Positions 18,217 to 27,009 are shown, counted from the stretch's first letter. The stretch: 64,000 nucleotides of DNA from Maribacter stanieri (GCF_900112245.1 NZ_FOYX01000001.1:1165856-1229855), one strand, 5' to 3'. Made by a program: numbers and translations. Notes: a model not told the origin generated them from the letters alone.

Positions 18217-21018
18217 TTGCTTTCTACCTAAAAAAAGAAGCAAGATTACTATACTGCCATAAAGAATCCACTGCCATTTTGAAGATGATACTAAAGGTTT
18301 TGTGTTTCCTTGAATAATATAGCCAGACCACCAGTATGGATGAGATAAACCGTTCTCTTTATTCTTTTCTAGAAAAGTAAGCTTGGCTTCTCTTAAAGAT
18401 TCGTCCTTCGCTTTTCCATCAGCAAGATTTAAATAAAAATTCCCCATTAAATCCGAAGAAGAGTTGTCGTTTATTTTCCAAAGTGTACTGGTAATGCTAG
18501 CTGCACCGCTATAGAAAAATCCTCTAGCTAGACTCAAAAAACCTTCTCCACGTTTGAGTTCGCCAATACCACTTTCGCATCCACTTAAAGTAACGAGACT
18601 AGCATTTAAGGTTAAGTTATATAGGTCTTTTACAAAAAGCAAGTCGTCAGATGCTGTATTAGGTGTAAAGGCTAAATAAGAATATTCTGGATTTTTATCA
18701 TCAAATACAGCATGTGTTGCCAAATGTAAGACCGAATAATCAGATAAAGTAGCAGTGAAGTTTTGAAGCGTAGCTTGGTCATCAATAAATGACTTACCAC
18801 TAAAAGATGTCAATATCTGCTGGACTTCATTTCTGTTGTGCGGTAAATTACCTAATAGTTGAGATCGGGAGTCGTCTGAAGGTATATTAGCATCAAAACT
18901 AGGTGCAAATGCTAGAAGCTTAGCACTGTTTTGCTTTTTGCCATTTAATTGAGTCCATAATGTGGCTGAGTTCACATAACTGATTATTTTATCTTCTATC
19001 AAGTAGCGACGCTCTCTCTCATTAGTAACCAGACTGCCAAAGGGAATATAATTTAACAATCCATCTGGGGCAAGTATAATTCTTTCTTGAGGATGCAATT
19101 TTAAAATTGGCCCTAGTATCTTTTGATACAGTTTATGACTCAACTTGGAAAGTAAATCTGGGTTCGATTTAGCATTCGAGAGCATAGCATGAACTTCACT
19201 AATATGGTTTTCAAGCTCCTCTGTAATCGTAATACTATGAAAGAACTTGTCATTCTTTGAAATAGCAATTGTATAAATATTCTGGTTACCGTAGAAGTAG
19301 GAAATAAAGAGGTCATTTTCTGTGAGGTTATCTTGTACTTCAGTTAGTGTTTGTATTTTATTATTGTACTTTAAGTCATAGTATGCCGGGTAGTTGGTTT
19401 CTAAATCTACAATTAAATTAATATGTTCTTGACGTAAATTGAAAAGCTTGTCTTCAAGCCCAACTTCAATATTTCTCGAAGAAGAAAGTTCTTTTTCAAT
19501 ATTTGTAATTTCAGATTTCAGCTGATTTTCATAAGTCACTTTTTCTTTTGGAATCTTGGCGAAAGTCGTTGCTTGTGAAGATAATAATGCTTCTAATAAT
19601 AATACTGATTTACTTTTTTCAAAGTATCTAAAAGCTTCTTCAATATAATAATCATTTTTAGAAGATTCGTACAAACTATGAGCAGCTATTAGTCCTGATT
19701 CAAAAAGAGGAAACGCATTTTCAATTAATCTTAATTTATCATTATTATTTAGGAAACCTGTTTTAAGATCATCTAAAATTTTGATACTTAAATCAGTGGT
19801 GTTAAATGCTGATAAATGACTTTCACTTGTGTTTAAAGTGTTTAACACAATAGCCTTATTTCTATATACTTGAAATAGTTTATTTTGACTATTTTCTGAA
19901 CTTGAATTAGAGAGTAATAATATTGCCTTGTCGTAAGTGTTAAGAGCTTTGTGATAATACTGATATTGGTTTTGTAACAATCCTATTTTATTAAGTATAT
20001 GCGCCTTCTTAAAAGAACTATTTCCGCCCCAATTTGTACTGACTAATGTTAAAGCCTTTTGAAATTCTTTTAAGGCTAAATCGTAATTGCCATTTTTTTG
20101 TTGAGTTTCGGCACTGACTTGATAAAAACTAGATTCTTCTGGATCATTTTTCTTAAGTAAGCTTCTAGCTATATTGACATAATATTTTGCGCTATCAGAC
20201 TGTGAAAGAGAATTGTAATTCTGGGCAATATTCAAGACTGTCAATAAATCATTGTCTTTACTGTTTTTTATATTAAAACGATATGTTTTAAAAAGGAATG
20301 AATTCGCTTCTTCGTAGTTTTTTTGCCTTTTTAATACTTCTGCTAAAAGATTATAATTCGCGTGCAGCGAAGATTTATCCTCTGAGTTATTCTTTTTTAA
20401 ATTTCGAATATTTCTTTCGTAATATTTTCTAGCAAGATTTAGTTTTCCTTCATTGCTATACATTTTGGCTAAATAACCATAAGCTGTAGATAGATACGTA
20501 TGTAAATCAACATCCATTAATTTTTTTGGTTGTTGCTCTATAATATTGATTATTTCATTGAAAAAGACACGCGATTTTTCAAATCTATTTGTAATGTAAT
20601 AGTAGTTTCCTTTTTGGTATGCAAAATGAACTCTATAAAAAATACCATCATCAACGTTGGTTATAAAATTGTAATGGGTTTTAAAAAGAGAATCAAGCTC
20701 AATAAGTGTTGAATCAAGTTCAGATAGATCACGATGGTATTCTAAAACTTCAGCTTTGGCAGTTTTGGCATCAATGATTGATTCAATATCATCTAATGCA
20801 TAAGTCTCCATTAAATCAAAATAAAATAAAGCGGAGTCTTTATTTATATAGAAATGCTCATATCCTTTTTCATAGATTAAATCTAAATTTTCGGTTTTAT
20901 CTTGAGCTTTGGCAACGATTATAACAAAAAATGCAAATACTATTAAATTGAAATTTTTAATAATGAGATAGCCTTCAATCCTAAGGTTGAAGGCTATCAT
21001 TAAACTTTGAATGCTCAT
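18196..21018 (-). CDS. Exported TPR-CHAT protein (caspase-like protease) with C-terminal TM anchor
   Basis: 940 aa. A hydrophobic signal-like segment lies at about residues 20-38 (IIKNFNLIVFAFFVIIVAKA-Q), then many TPR-like repeats to about 450, a helical linker, and a CHAT domain at roughly 640-900. The caspase-type dyad is present: His769 (LHLATHAVFDD) and Cys814 (VTLSGCESGIG). The C-terminal WQWILYGSIVILLLFLGRKQ is a TM helix with a positive end, so both TPR and CHAT domains would be periplasmic. The first 18 residues are unusual and contain a DNA hairpin, so the true start is uncertain; Met7 is an alternative. It abuts the upstream lipoprotein stop with zero spacing. Confidence 0.88.
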   Translation of the reverse strand: MSIQSLMIAFNLRIEGYLIIKNFNLIVFAFFVIIVAKAQDKTENLDLIYEKGYEHFYINKDSALFYFDLMETYALDDIESIIDAKTAKAEVLEYHRDLSELDSTLIELDSLFKTHYNFITNVDDGIFYRVHFAYQKGNYYYITNRFEKSRVFFNEIINIIEQQPKKLMDVDLHTYLSTAYGYLAKMYSNEGKLNLARKYYERNIRNLKKNNSEDKSSLHANYNLLAEVLKRQKNYEEANSFLFKTYRFNIKNSKDNDLLTVLNIAQNYNSLSQSDSAKYYVNIARSLLKKNDPEESSFYQVSAETQQKNGNYDLALKEFQKALTLVSTNWGGNSSFKKAHILNKIGLLQNQYQYYHKALNTYDKAILLLSNSSSENSQNKLFQVYRNKAIVLNTLNTSESHLSAFNTTDLSIKILDDLKTGFLNNNDKLRLIENAFPLFESGLIAAHSLYESSKNDYYIEEAFRYFEKSKSVLLLEALLSSQATTFAKIPKEKVTYENQLKSEITNIEKELSSSRNIEVGLEDKLFNLRQEHINLIVDLETNYPAYYDLKYNNKIQTLTEVQDNLTENDLFISYFYGNQNIYTIAISKNDKFFHSITITEELENHISEVHAMLSNAKSNPDLLSKLSHKLYQKILGPILKLHPQERIILAPDGLLNYIPFGSLVTNERERRYLIEDKIISYVNSATLWTQLNGKKQNSAKLLAFAPSFDANIPSDDSRSQLLGNLPHNRNEVQQILTSFSGKSFIDDQATLQNFTATLSDYSVLHLATHAVFDDKNPEYSYLAFTPNTASDDLLFVKDLYNLTLNASLVTLSGCESGIGELKRGEGFLSLARGFFYSGAASITSTLWKINDNSSSDLMGNFYLNLADGKAKDESLREAKLTFLEKNKENGLSHPYWWSGYIIQGNTKPLVSSSKWQWILYGSIVILLLFLGRKQLVQLFK
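20967..20998 (-). other. 12-bp perfect inverted repeat at the start of the CHAT gene
   Basis: GATAGCCTTCAA (20967-20978) and TTGAAGGCTATC (20987-20998) around an 8-base loop, inside the first codons of the long CHAT frame. There is no clean T-run. It may act as an attenuator, transcript-processing or translation-control hairpin between the lipoprotein and CHAT genes. Confidence 0.6.
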
Positions 21019-21654
21019 TTATTTTTGAACTATAGTTGAAATTGAATATATGAAATTCATACCATTTTTATCTTTTCGTTCTATACTTAAAGTAATATTT
21101 TCATTTACTATTAATTCATTCACATTCACTTCTTGAATTTGTATATATCCCTCAGTTCCGGGTAATGGAGAAAGGTACCCATTATCAGATTCTAACACGA
21201 CTTGATTATTTTCATTAGATCCTTGAACTAGGATCGATTCTAAGTTGTACCCTAAAATGTATCTTAGTTCATTTGGTAAAACATCTGGGCGAGGAGGTCT
21301 TGGGATATTGGGGCCTCGACGACCTAATTCATCAAGTATATCTGAAAAAGATGGTACTGTTCCATTAAATGCTACTAACTCTGCATGTAATTGATTAGTT
21401 TTTTCCAACTCCTCTTCTAATGACAAACCTTTGCCAGAAATTGATTTAAGCTCCTTAATACGTGCTTCAAGTGAATCAATATCTTTATTTAAAACAAATT
21501 TTAGAAGCTCTCCTTCATAAATGTAGTTGTTTTCGGTTAATATGATTTCTTCATCTTTACCAATGTCCTCTTTACCTATATCTCCATATGGTAATTTTGA
21601 ACATGCGCATAAAACAATACTGCACATTACTATTAATAATAATTTTGATTTCAT
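21019..21654 (-). CDS. Lipoprotein of unknown function
   Basis: 211 aa with lipobox LCAC (lipid Cys18) followed by SKLPYGDIG. Acidic region and a coiled-coil-like helix at about 50-95 (KDIDSLEARIKELKSISGKGLSLEEELEKTNQL), a Pro/Arg loop (GRRGPNIPRPPRPDVLP), then a beta-rich C-terminus (TEGYIQIQEVNVNELIVNENITLSIE). No family recognised. Directly upstream of the CHAT gene with no spacer, so it may be its functional partner. Preceded by TATGTAAC direct repeats and, further up, the class 1 promoter copy c. Confidence 0.75.
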   Translation of the reverse strand: MKSKLLLIVMCSIVLCACSKLPYGDIGKEDIGKDEEIILTENNYIYEGELLKFVLNKDIDSLEARIKELKSISGKGLSLEEELEKTNQLHAELVAFNGTVPSFSDILDELGRRGPNIPRPPRPDVLPNELRYILGYNLESILVQGSNENNQVVLESDNGYLSPLPGTEGYIQIQEVNVNELIVNENITLSIERKDKNGMNFIYSISTIVQK

Positions 21655-21752
21655 GATGTAGTTTTTAAATTTAATAAATAGATTTAATTAGAGTTTAAAG
21701 GTCAGTTGGTTATACTCAAAAATATATGGTTTGCCATCTAGTATCTATGAAA

Positions 21753-21792
21753 TATGTAACAGGTGCTATATGGTATGTAACACTGGTAGGTA
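21753..21792 (-). promoter_or_regulatory. TATGTAAC direct repeat, copy 1
   Basis: TATGTAAC at 21753 and 21774 (21-base period, two helical turns) followed by TGGTAGGTA. The same period and flanking motif recur at 28756-28797. Layout fits a dimeric activator site about 100 bp upstream of the lipoprotein-CHAT genes. Confidence 0.55.
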
Positions 21793-21813
21793 TTACGGAA
21801 TGTTTGATATCAG

Positions 21814-21924
21814 CTAAGTTTTTTTAACATCAAGAAAAAGTACTTTTAGACTTTCTTGTTCTAGATGTCTCTGTAACTGAAATACCATTATGGTAACTTG
21901 AATTGTGCGTAAAATTGTTTTCAT
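21814..21924 (-). CDS. Small ORF (36 aa) placed exactly downstream of a class 1 ECF-type promoter
   Basis: Encodes MKTILRTIQVTIMVFQLQRH followed by a charged helix-like end (LEQESLKVLFLDVKKT). No homologue recognised and no convincing signal peptide. Its support is positional: its ATG lies 27 bases from the -10 box of promoter c, matching the 26 bases at both other copies. It could be a real small protein, a leader peptide for the lipoprotein-CHAT genes, or the remnant of a decayed target gene. Confidence 0.4.
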   Translation of the reverse strand: MKTILRTIQVTIMVFQLQRHLEQESLKVLFLDVKKT

Positions 21925-21951
21925 CTTCCTTGTTTTAATTGTTATTTACAA

Positions 21952-21979
21952 TTAATGCAGTTAGGTGAAAAAGGTTAAC
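21952..21979 (-). promoter_or_regulatory. Putative ECF-type promoter, class 1 (copy c)
   Basis: Minus strand GTTAACC (21979-21973), 15 bases, CATTAA (21957-21952). Upstream of the 36-codon frame and the lipoprotein-CHAT unit. Confidence 0.65.
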
Positions 21980-22012
21980 ATTGTTCAGAAAAAAATCAAG
22001 AGCATGTTGACG

Positions 22013-22717
22013 CTACATTGCTTTTTCTAGGACATGATTATTATTGTCTTTTAGTTTAAAAGAGGCTTGATTAAAAAAAGTTTCAAACGCTTGTCTTAAA
22101 TCTTTTCTTAAGTTTTTGGAGTACTCTTTATGAATTGGTTTTTGGTCTTTTCTTGCAAATTTTCCACTTATGGTTATACCCTGTACCTTAAATTGAATGG
22201 TATCGGCAGTTTTCATAGGGTTGAGTAAAAAACTAATATAGGTGTCACCAGACCATTGAACTATATGTGATGACGAATCTGAAGTTCTGTGAACACATGA
22301 GTATTCATTTAGTTGACTTCTAATGTTTATAGTGTCTTGCGTACTAAATTTTAAAGTCAAAAAAATATTTCCGTATTTATTAGCTCTAAAATTGGTTTCA
22401 ATACTGGTGGCAGGCTCAAAATTGTATTTGAAGTATATTGGACCAGCTTGTCTATTTTTCGTTTGTTGTATTGGTTTTTTTATTGTGGTAGAGTCAATTT
22501 CTGGTGAATTATCTAACTTATTTTTAATAGAAAGAACAGTAGTTTCTTGGTGCCATTTTAGTTCGGCCTTATTATCTGTAAAAGTCACTTGAATGTTGTT
22601 TGTCGCCTCATTATTTAAAATTTCAACAAGATCTAGAACTTCATTTTGTGTCATAGATTGACAGTAGCAACTAAATGTTGATAGTATCAGAAGTATATGT
22701 GATATTACTCTTTTCAT
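22013..22717 (-). CDS. Secreted protein, unknown
   Basis: 234 aa with a signal peptide (MKRVISHILLILSTFSCYCQ; the Cys residues do not form a clear lipobox). The mature part contains a beta-rich region (QAGPIYFKYNFEPATSIETNF, YGNIFLTLKFSTQDTINI) and a basic C-terminal helix (KEYSKNLRKDLRQAFETFFNQ). No family recognised. Last gene of the six-gene unit that begins at 28459; only 3 bp from the gene before it. Confidence 0.72.
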   Translation of the reverse strand: MKRVISHILLILSTFSCYCQSMTQNEVLDLVEILNNEATNNIQVTFTDNKAELKWHQETTVLSIKNKLDNSPEIDSTTIKKPIQQTKNRQAGPIYFKYNFEPATSIETNFRANKYGNIFLTLKFSTQDTINIRSQLNEYSCVHRTSDSSSHIVQWSGDTYISFLLNPMKTADTIQFKVQGITISGKFARKDQKPIHKEYSKNLRKDLRQAFETFFNQASFKLKDNNNHVLEKAM

Positions 22718-22720
22718 TAT

Positions 22721-23161
22721 TTAATACGTTTCTTTTTTTAGTAATTGGTCTATTTTCTCTCTTGAATATATTCTTCGGTATACATGGGTGAAACCATCAT
22801 GCATTTCATCACGTATATATAATATATTGTTGTAAACAGTAAATGAGCCCCAAAAAGTAAATTTATCATCTATTTGAATATTGTACACGCTATCTGTACT
22901 ACTATATATTGATGTGGATTTCCATAAATTAAAATTTGAAGAGGATTTTAATGTGTTTTTTAAATAGGCCTTGAATTTGCAGTCAGATGAAAATATAATA
23001 GCATTGTGATTTGGTTTTGAATGGTCATTTCCACCTAATCCACCACTTATTTGTATAAGTTTCCAAGCACCAAATAAACTGTCTGGTAAAGATTGTGAGT
23101 ATGCAGATTTTGTGCAGATGAGACTTGTTATTAAGCTTATATAAAAAAATGTTTTTGACAT
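22721..23161 (-). CDS. Secreted lipocalin-like small protein
   Basis: 146 aa. Signal peptide ends near residue 22 (AYSQ-SLPD). LPDSLFGAWKLIQISGG at the start of the mature protein and the following strands (NHNAIIFSSDCKFKAYLKN, KFTFWGSFTVYNNILYIRDE) resemble the short lipocalin-like domains common in Bacteroidota. Ligand unknown. Lies 17 bp after the OmpA-type lipoprotein gene in the same operon. Confidence 0.72.
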   Translation of the reverse strand: MSKTFFYISLITSLICTKSAYSQSLPDSLFGAWKLIQISGGLGGNDHSKPNHNAIIFSSDCKFKAYLKNTLKSSSNFNLWKSTSIYSSTDSVYNIQIDDKFTFWGSFTVYNNILYIRDEMHDGFTHVYRRIYSREKIDQLLKKETY

Positions 23162-23178
23162 TTTATACTATTTATGTG

Positions 23179-24960
23179 CTAATTAGGTAAAATCAAAACG
23201 TCTACTCTTCTATTCTTGGCCCTATTTTCATCGGTATCATTTTCGACCATGGGTTGTGATTCTCCAAAACCTTTTTCTTTCCAACGGAAACTACTGCTAG
23301 GAATTAATTTTTTCAATTCAGCAGATACACTTTTAGCTCTTGCTAATGATAATTTTTGATTAGTTTCTGCGCTTCCCACATCGTCGGTATGGCCTTCTAC
23401 AATTACATTGCCTTTTTTTAGTACAGCGATATTATGTGCCAACTTTTTTAAGGCTGCTATCCCTTCAGGTTTCAAAATAGATTTACCCGACTCAAAAAGC
23501 ACTTTGCTATCCAAATTTAAACGCATGGCTGCACCAATTGCTGCAATAGCATCAACATCGGCACCTGGTAATCCACTTTCTTTCTTTAAATCGGTAAGAC
23601 GTACATAATAGAAAAGTTCCCCTTGTTTTACAAAAGGTGAAATATCTACTTCGGCCACACCGCCATCAATTTTACCAACATGAATCCAATTTTTTCCGTC
23701 TTTGGATATTTCTAAATCAGTAGGTTCTATTTGTCCGATTTCAAAAATGTAAAGGTCAGGACCATTAACATCTGTCAATGCATTATCTGTAAATTGAACT
23801 GTAATGGTACCGCCTAATCCAAGGCTATGAATTCCCGTAATATCTTCTATGTCATAACCTTGTAGCACATCTGGTTCACCAAGTACATTCTTTACTTGCT
23901 GTGTTAGTAATAAGGGATGATTGTAGGCTACAACAGCATCAGCGAACGATAATTCTCCTAGAGGCAGGTATACTGCCTTTTTCATATGTCCAACATATGT
24001 TTCACCGGCTTCATCACCAAAATAGAGATCAGGATTTAATTTTTGGAATTTATCCTTCGCTGCTTTAGCCTTTCTCTCGAAATCTTTTTGGAATACCTTG
24101 ACAATTTTCTTGCGATATTGTATGGTTTCTTGATATCTAGAACTCGCTATTAATGTGCCAGAGTTGATGTCATTTTCAGTTTTTTCAAGATCAGTCAAAA
24201 CGCTATTTGCTTCTTTGACACTATGTAACTGTCCCGTTACTTTTTTCAGCACTTCAATTTTCTTGGTTTCTTCGACAGTAGGTGGTTCTTCATTTTTGCG
24301 TTCAATATCGCGCATAACATATCCTGCTTCGGTCAAGTCCAATTTTTCCATAACATTGGTGCCCGCTAAAGAATCAATAGTCTTTAGTTTTGCCATGGTA
24401 GCTTCAGGTCCAGATTCTGCTTGTACTATTAAAATAGCTTCTTCAAGTGAAACTCCCGTTGGTGTATTTTTAGAAGTCAACTGTTCTTTTGATAGCTTAC
24501 CTTTTAATTCTGGTTCGTTTTTAAGCTTTAACTCTCTATTCCTCATCGCTTCTTGAGCTAGAAGCTTTAGACTATCTGGGTTGTTTATCAATTTTTGCAT
24601 TTCTTCTCTAGACACACCGCTTGCTTCTAATAAATCAAGTATGGCATCTGATTTTAGCATATCACCAAAAGAACCTAGGTCTTGTGAGCCATGAAAATCA
24701 GATCCGCTCATTTCTAAAAGCTTCTTTAAGGCATTTGTTTCTGGAGAACCTTCATCTGTACTCTCTTCATCACCGCCCATATTAAACATACCACCCAATT
24801 GCTCCATTGATTTTTCTAAATCATCAGATGATATATTGGCTTCTACATCGCGGTCTGATTGTAGTTCTAGCTGTTCTTCAGAAATTTCTCCATTTTTTTT
24901 AGTCTCACCGCATGATAGTATAAGTACGAACGATGTCAGATATATCAAATAATTTCTCAT
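23179..24960 (-). CDS. OmpA-family lipoprotein with sugar-binding-like middle domain
   Basis: 593 aa. Lipobox ILSC with lipid Cys17. Residues 20-290 are acidic and helical (coiled-coil-like). Residues 310-480 resemble a galactose-binding/discoidin-type surface domain (GLGGTITVQFTDNALTDVNGPDLYIFEIG, KDGKNWIHVG, PGADVDAIAAIGA). Residues 485-593 are an OmpA peptidoglycan-binding domain (NVIVEGHTDDVGSAETNQKLS, then RAKNRRVDVLI). It would tether the outer membrane to peptidoglycan. Lies in the operon from 28459, just 2 bp after the repeat protein gene. OmpA-C placement is firm; the middle domain assignment is tentative. Confidence 0.87.
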   Translation of the reverse strand: MRNYLIYLTSFVLILSCGETKKNGEISEEQLELQSDRDVEANISSDDLEKSMEQLGGMFNMGGDEESTDEGSPETNALKKLLEMSGSDFHGSQDLGSFGDMLKSDAILDLLEASGVSREEMQKLINNPDSLKLLAQEAMRNRELKLKNEPELKGKLSKEQLTSKNTPTGVSLEEAILIVQAESGPEATMAKLKTIDSLAGTNVMEKLDLTEAGYVMRDIERKNEEPPTVEETKKIEVLKKVTGQLHSVKEANSVLTDLEKTENDINSGTLIASSRYQETIQYRKKIVKVFQKDFERKAKAAKDKFQKLNPDLYFGDEAGETYVGHMKKAVYLPLGELSFADAVVAYNHPLLLTQQVKNVLGEPDVLQGYDIEDITGIHSLGLGGTITVQFTDNALTDVNGPDLYIFEIGQIEPTDLEISKDGKNWIHVGKIDGGVAEVDISPFVKQGELFYYVRLTDLKKESGLPGADVDAIAAIGAAMRLNLDSKVLFESGKSILKPEGIAALKKLAHNIAVLKKGNVIVEGHTDDVGSAETNQKLSLARAKSVSAELKKLIPSSSFRWKEKGFGESQPMVENDTDENRAKNRRVDVLILPN

Positions 24961-24962
24961 GA

Positions 24963-27002
24963 TTATTGTCTTTTGTATTTATCCGCCATAAATTGAAAGT
25001 AAATGAAGCCAGCATGGTTATACCAATTGTCATAACCCAACATGGATTCACAATTCTCAATTGCCCTTAAATTTTCTTCAAGTGCGTGAATCATTTCGGC
25101 ATATTTGTCATCATATGCTTTGTTTAAGGTGGGAATAGATTTTGTTAGAATAATCATTTTTTGACTTTGCCAAGCTAAGCCAGATACACCATGAACGCCA
25201 GATACGTTATCGCCAAATGCTATACCCGCATTTATTTTTTTCATGGCATGGGAGTATATTACACGCAGTCGTTCTAAGTTCAATCGTCTGTTATTTAAAT
25301 TGGTATATTCTTTTTCTAAACAAGCACAACCTGCTTCATTGTCGTTTTCATTTGGCATCATTGCAGTAATCAATCCTAAAACATTTGCTTCTTCATAGGT
25401 TTTATTAAAGACCTTATATTTTTCGATATTTAAACTGACTTCTATATTATTAATGGCATCTGATGTTTTCAATGCTGCCATCGGTATTCCATTAGGAGGG
25501 TTTTTTTTAGTTTTTTCAATGTTTTCTTTATTATTTACAGGGAAACCACTATCCTTATTTTGTTTTGGAGGATTTGAATTATCATCTTTATAATAGTCTA
25601 TAGGATTGCCATTGTTGTCATATTTAGGGCGGTCATAATTATCATATTGAATAGGCTTCTTATTTGCATCTAAAGCTGGTCTAGACTGTGTTTCACCTTC
25701 TGCATATCGGATGGGGTCGCCATTAATATCATATTTAGGACGCTTATCGTCTCCAAAAACAGGGTACTCAATAGGTTTGTTGTTTCTGTCATATACGGGT
25801 CTTCCATAAGGACCAACTTCATCATTATGAACTGGCTCACGATACTGAATAAGATTACCGTTAATATCATATTTCGGGCGACCTGCATCGGTGGTTATAG
25901 GGTAATTTATACGTTCGTTGTTGCTATCATATACTGGAAGTCCTGAAGAGTTATATTCATCATAGTTAATATTATCACTACCATCAGAATTAGAATTTGA
26001 TGATGATGTAGTAAGAGGTTCATAAGATGAATCTGAGCTTGATGAATTGCTAGAGCCTTGCATACCTGGGTCAGAAGTGTTGTTGTCACCATTTCTGTTA
26101 GTTCCAAATTGCGGTGGTATACATGAAGAGGGTAACCTTGGGCCTCCTCTAGGATCTGCGTTTGCTTGAGCATCGTCGTCGTCGGCACTTAACCGCCTCA
26201 TGATTTCGTTCGCAACATTATTTGCCCCCTCAAAAAAATCTTGAATTCCGTCATGATTTTCATGAACAAATTTCAATGCTCCAGTAAATACTTCAGAAAG
26301 GGATGGTCGAGCACCAGCAGAACTAATTTGTTGACCTAGAACAAAGCAAATTAAAATGAGAAGCGTTTTTGCAGATTTCTTTTTAACCAATAGTAGTACT
26401 AATAAAATAGTGATAATGCTGAAAAACCCTATTACAACGTAAAGTATTGTATTCGTGCTATTTTGTACGATACTATTTTGTGCAGGAGAATTAGAGTTTG
26501 AGGCATTAAGTACTTGACCACTTCTCTCAGCAGCTGCTTCATTGGCAGGATAATACAAATTACCCATGAACGGTATCTTTTCACCAGTAGTCCAAACGGC
26601 AAGTTGAAAAGGAACATTAAGTTTTGGACCGGTTACTACAATACCAAATTTACCTGCTGTTTCAAAAGCTTCCTGAAATATACCGTTGTTGGTCAGCCCG
26701 TTAATTTTACTGTCTGTCCAGTTATCTTTAACGATATCCACTTTAATATCAGAATTTTTATCGGTAATTACCGTAACCATTACTTTTTGTAATAGCGTAG
26801 TACCTTCTGCCCAAAACCGCAAAGAATCTTTTTCAGTTTCACCTTGCATATAAGCAGAAATCACTTCTTCATTCTGTGAATCTGGACTAAACTCTAAGGT
26901 ATAGACTTGATTGCCCGTATCTAGTTCGGGCATTTTTATTTCATCTTGTGCGAATGCAACAAAACTGAACAATAGAATAATATGGAGTAGTAGTTTTTTC
27001 AT
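24963..27002 (-). CDS. Exported, membrane-anchored protein with RPxYDxNGxPIxY repeats
   Basis: 679 aa. Signal peptide (LLHIILLFSFVAFAQ). N-terminal domain to about 165, then a TM helix at about 188-206 (ILYVVIGFFSIITILLVLLLV) followed by KKK, and a second hydrophobic stretch. Residues 290-340 are Ser/Asn-rich. Residues 345-480 contain six copies of a 17-26-residue unit with consensus RP-x-YD-x-N-x-x-PI-x-Y, alternating Lys/Val at the x position. The C-terminal 150 residues form a helical domain with CACLEKEY. No family recognised. The repeats resemble templated extracellular spacers. Confidence 0.78.
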   Translation of the reverse strand: MKKLLLHIILLFSFVAFAQDEIKMPELDTGNQVYTLEFSPDSQNEEVISAYMQGETEKDSLRFWAEGTTLLQKVMVTVITDKNSDIKVDIVKDNWTDSKINGLTNNGIFQEAFETAGKFGIVVTGPKLNVPFQLAVWTTGEKIPFMGNLYYPANEAAAERSGQVLNASNSNSPAQNSIVQNSTNTILYVVIGFFSIITILLVLLLVKKKSAKTLLILICFVLGQQISSAGARPSLSEVFTGALKFVHENHDGIQDFFEGANNVANEIMRRLSADDDDAQANADPRGGPRLPSSCIPPQFGTNRNGDNNTSDPGMQGSSNSSSSDSSYEPLTTSSSNSNSDGSDNINYDEYNSSGLPVYDSNNERINYPITTDAGRPKYDINGNLIQYREPVHNDEVGPYGRPVYDRNNKPIEYPVFGDDKRPKYDINGDPIRYAEGETQSRPALDANKKPIQYDNYDRPKYDNNGNPIDYYKDDNSNPPKQNKDSGFPVNNKENIEKTKKNPPNGIPMAALKTSDAINNIEVSLNIEKYKVFNKTYEEANVLGLITAMMPNENDNEAGCACLEKEYTNLNNRRLNLERLRVIYSHAMKKINAGIAFGDNVSGVHGVSGLAWQSQKMIILTKSIPTLNKAYDDKYAEMIHALEENLRAIENCESMLGYDNWYNHAGFIYFQFMADKYKRQ

Positions 27003-27009
27003 GACATTG

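Larger units (their letters stand above)
21655..22012 (-). other. Regulatory gap with ECF-type promoter, small ORF and direct repeats
   Basis: This 358-bp stretch holds, in minus-strand order: the class 1 promoter c (21979-21952), a 36-codon frame (21924-21814), and the TATGTAAC direct repeats (21792-21753). The remaining 98 bp before the lipoprotein start show nothing else I can name. Confidence 0.6.

Noticed and set aside
19240-19290. YTIAISKND stretch inside the CHAT protein as a third copy of the shared tail
   Set aside because: It is internal, lacks the HxG[RK]LI-stop part and the terminator, and reads as an ordinary CHAT-region strand.
18196-21018. TPR-CHAT gene as part of a type III-E CRISPR (craspase) system
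   Set aside because: No cas gene, CRISPR array or Csx30-like gene lies within the window, and this protein has a signal peptide and TM anchor.
25600-26000. Tandem repeats at 25.6-26.0 kb as a CRISPR or satellite array
   Set aside because: The repeats are protein-level, vary in DNA sequence and length, and stay in frame within one gene.
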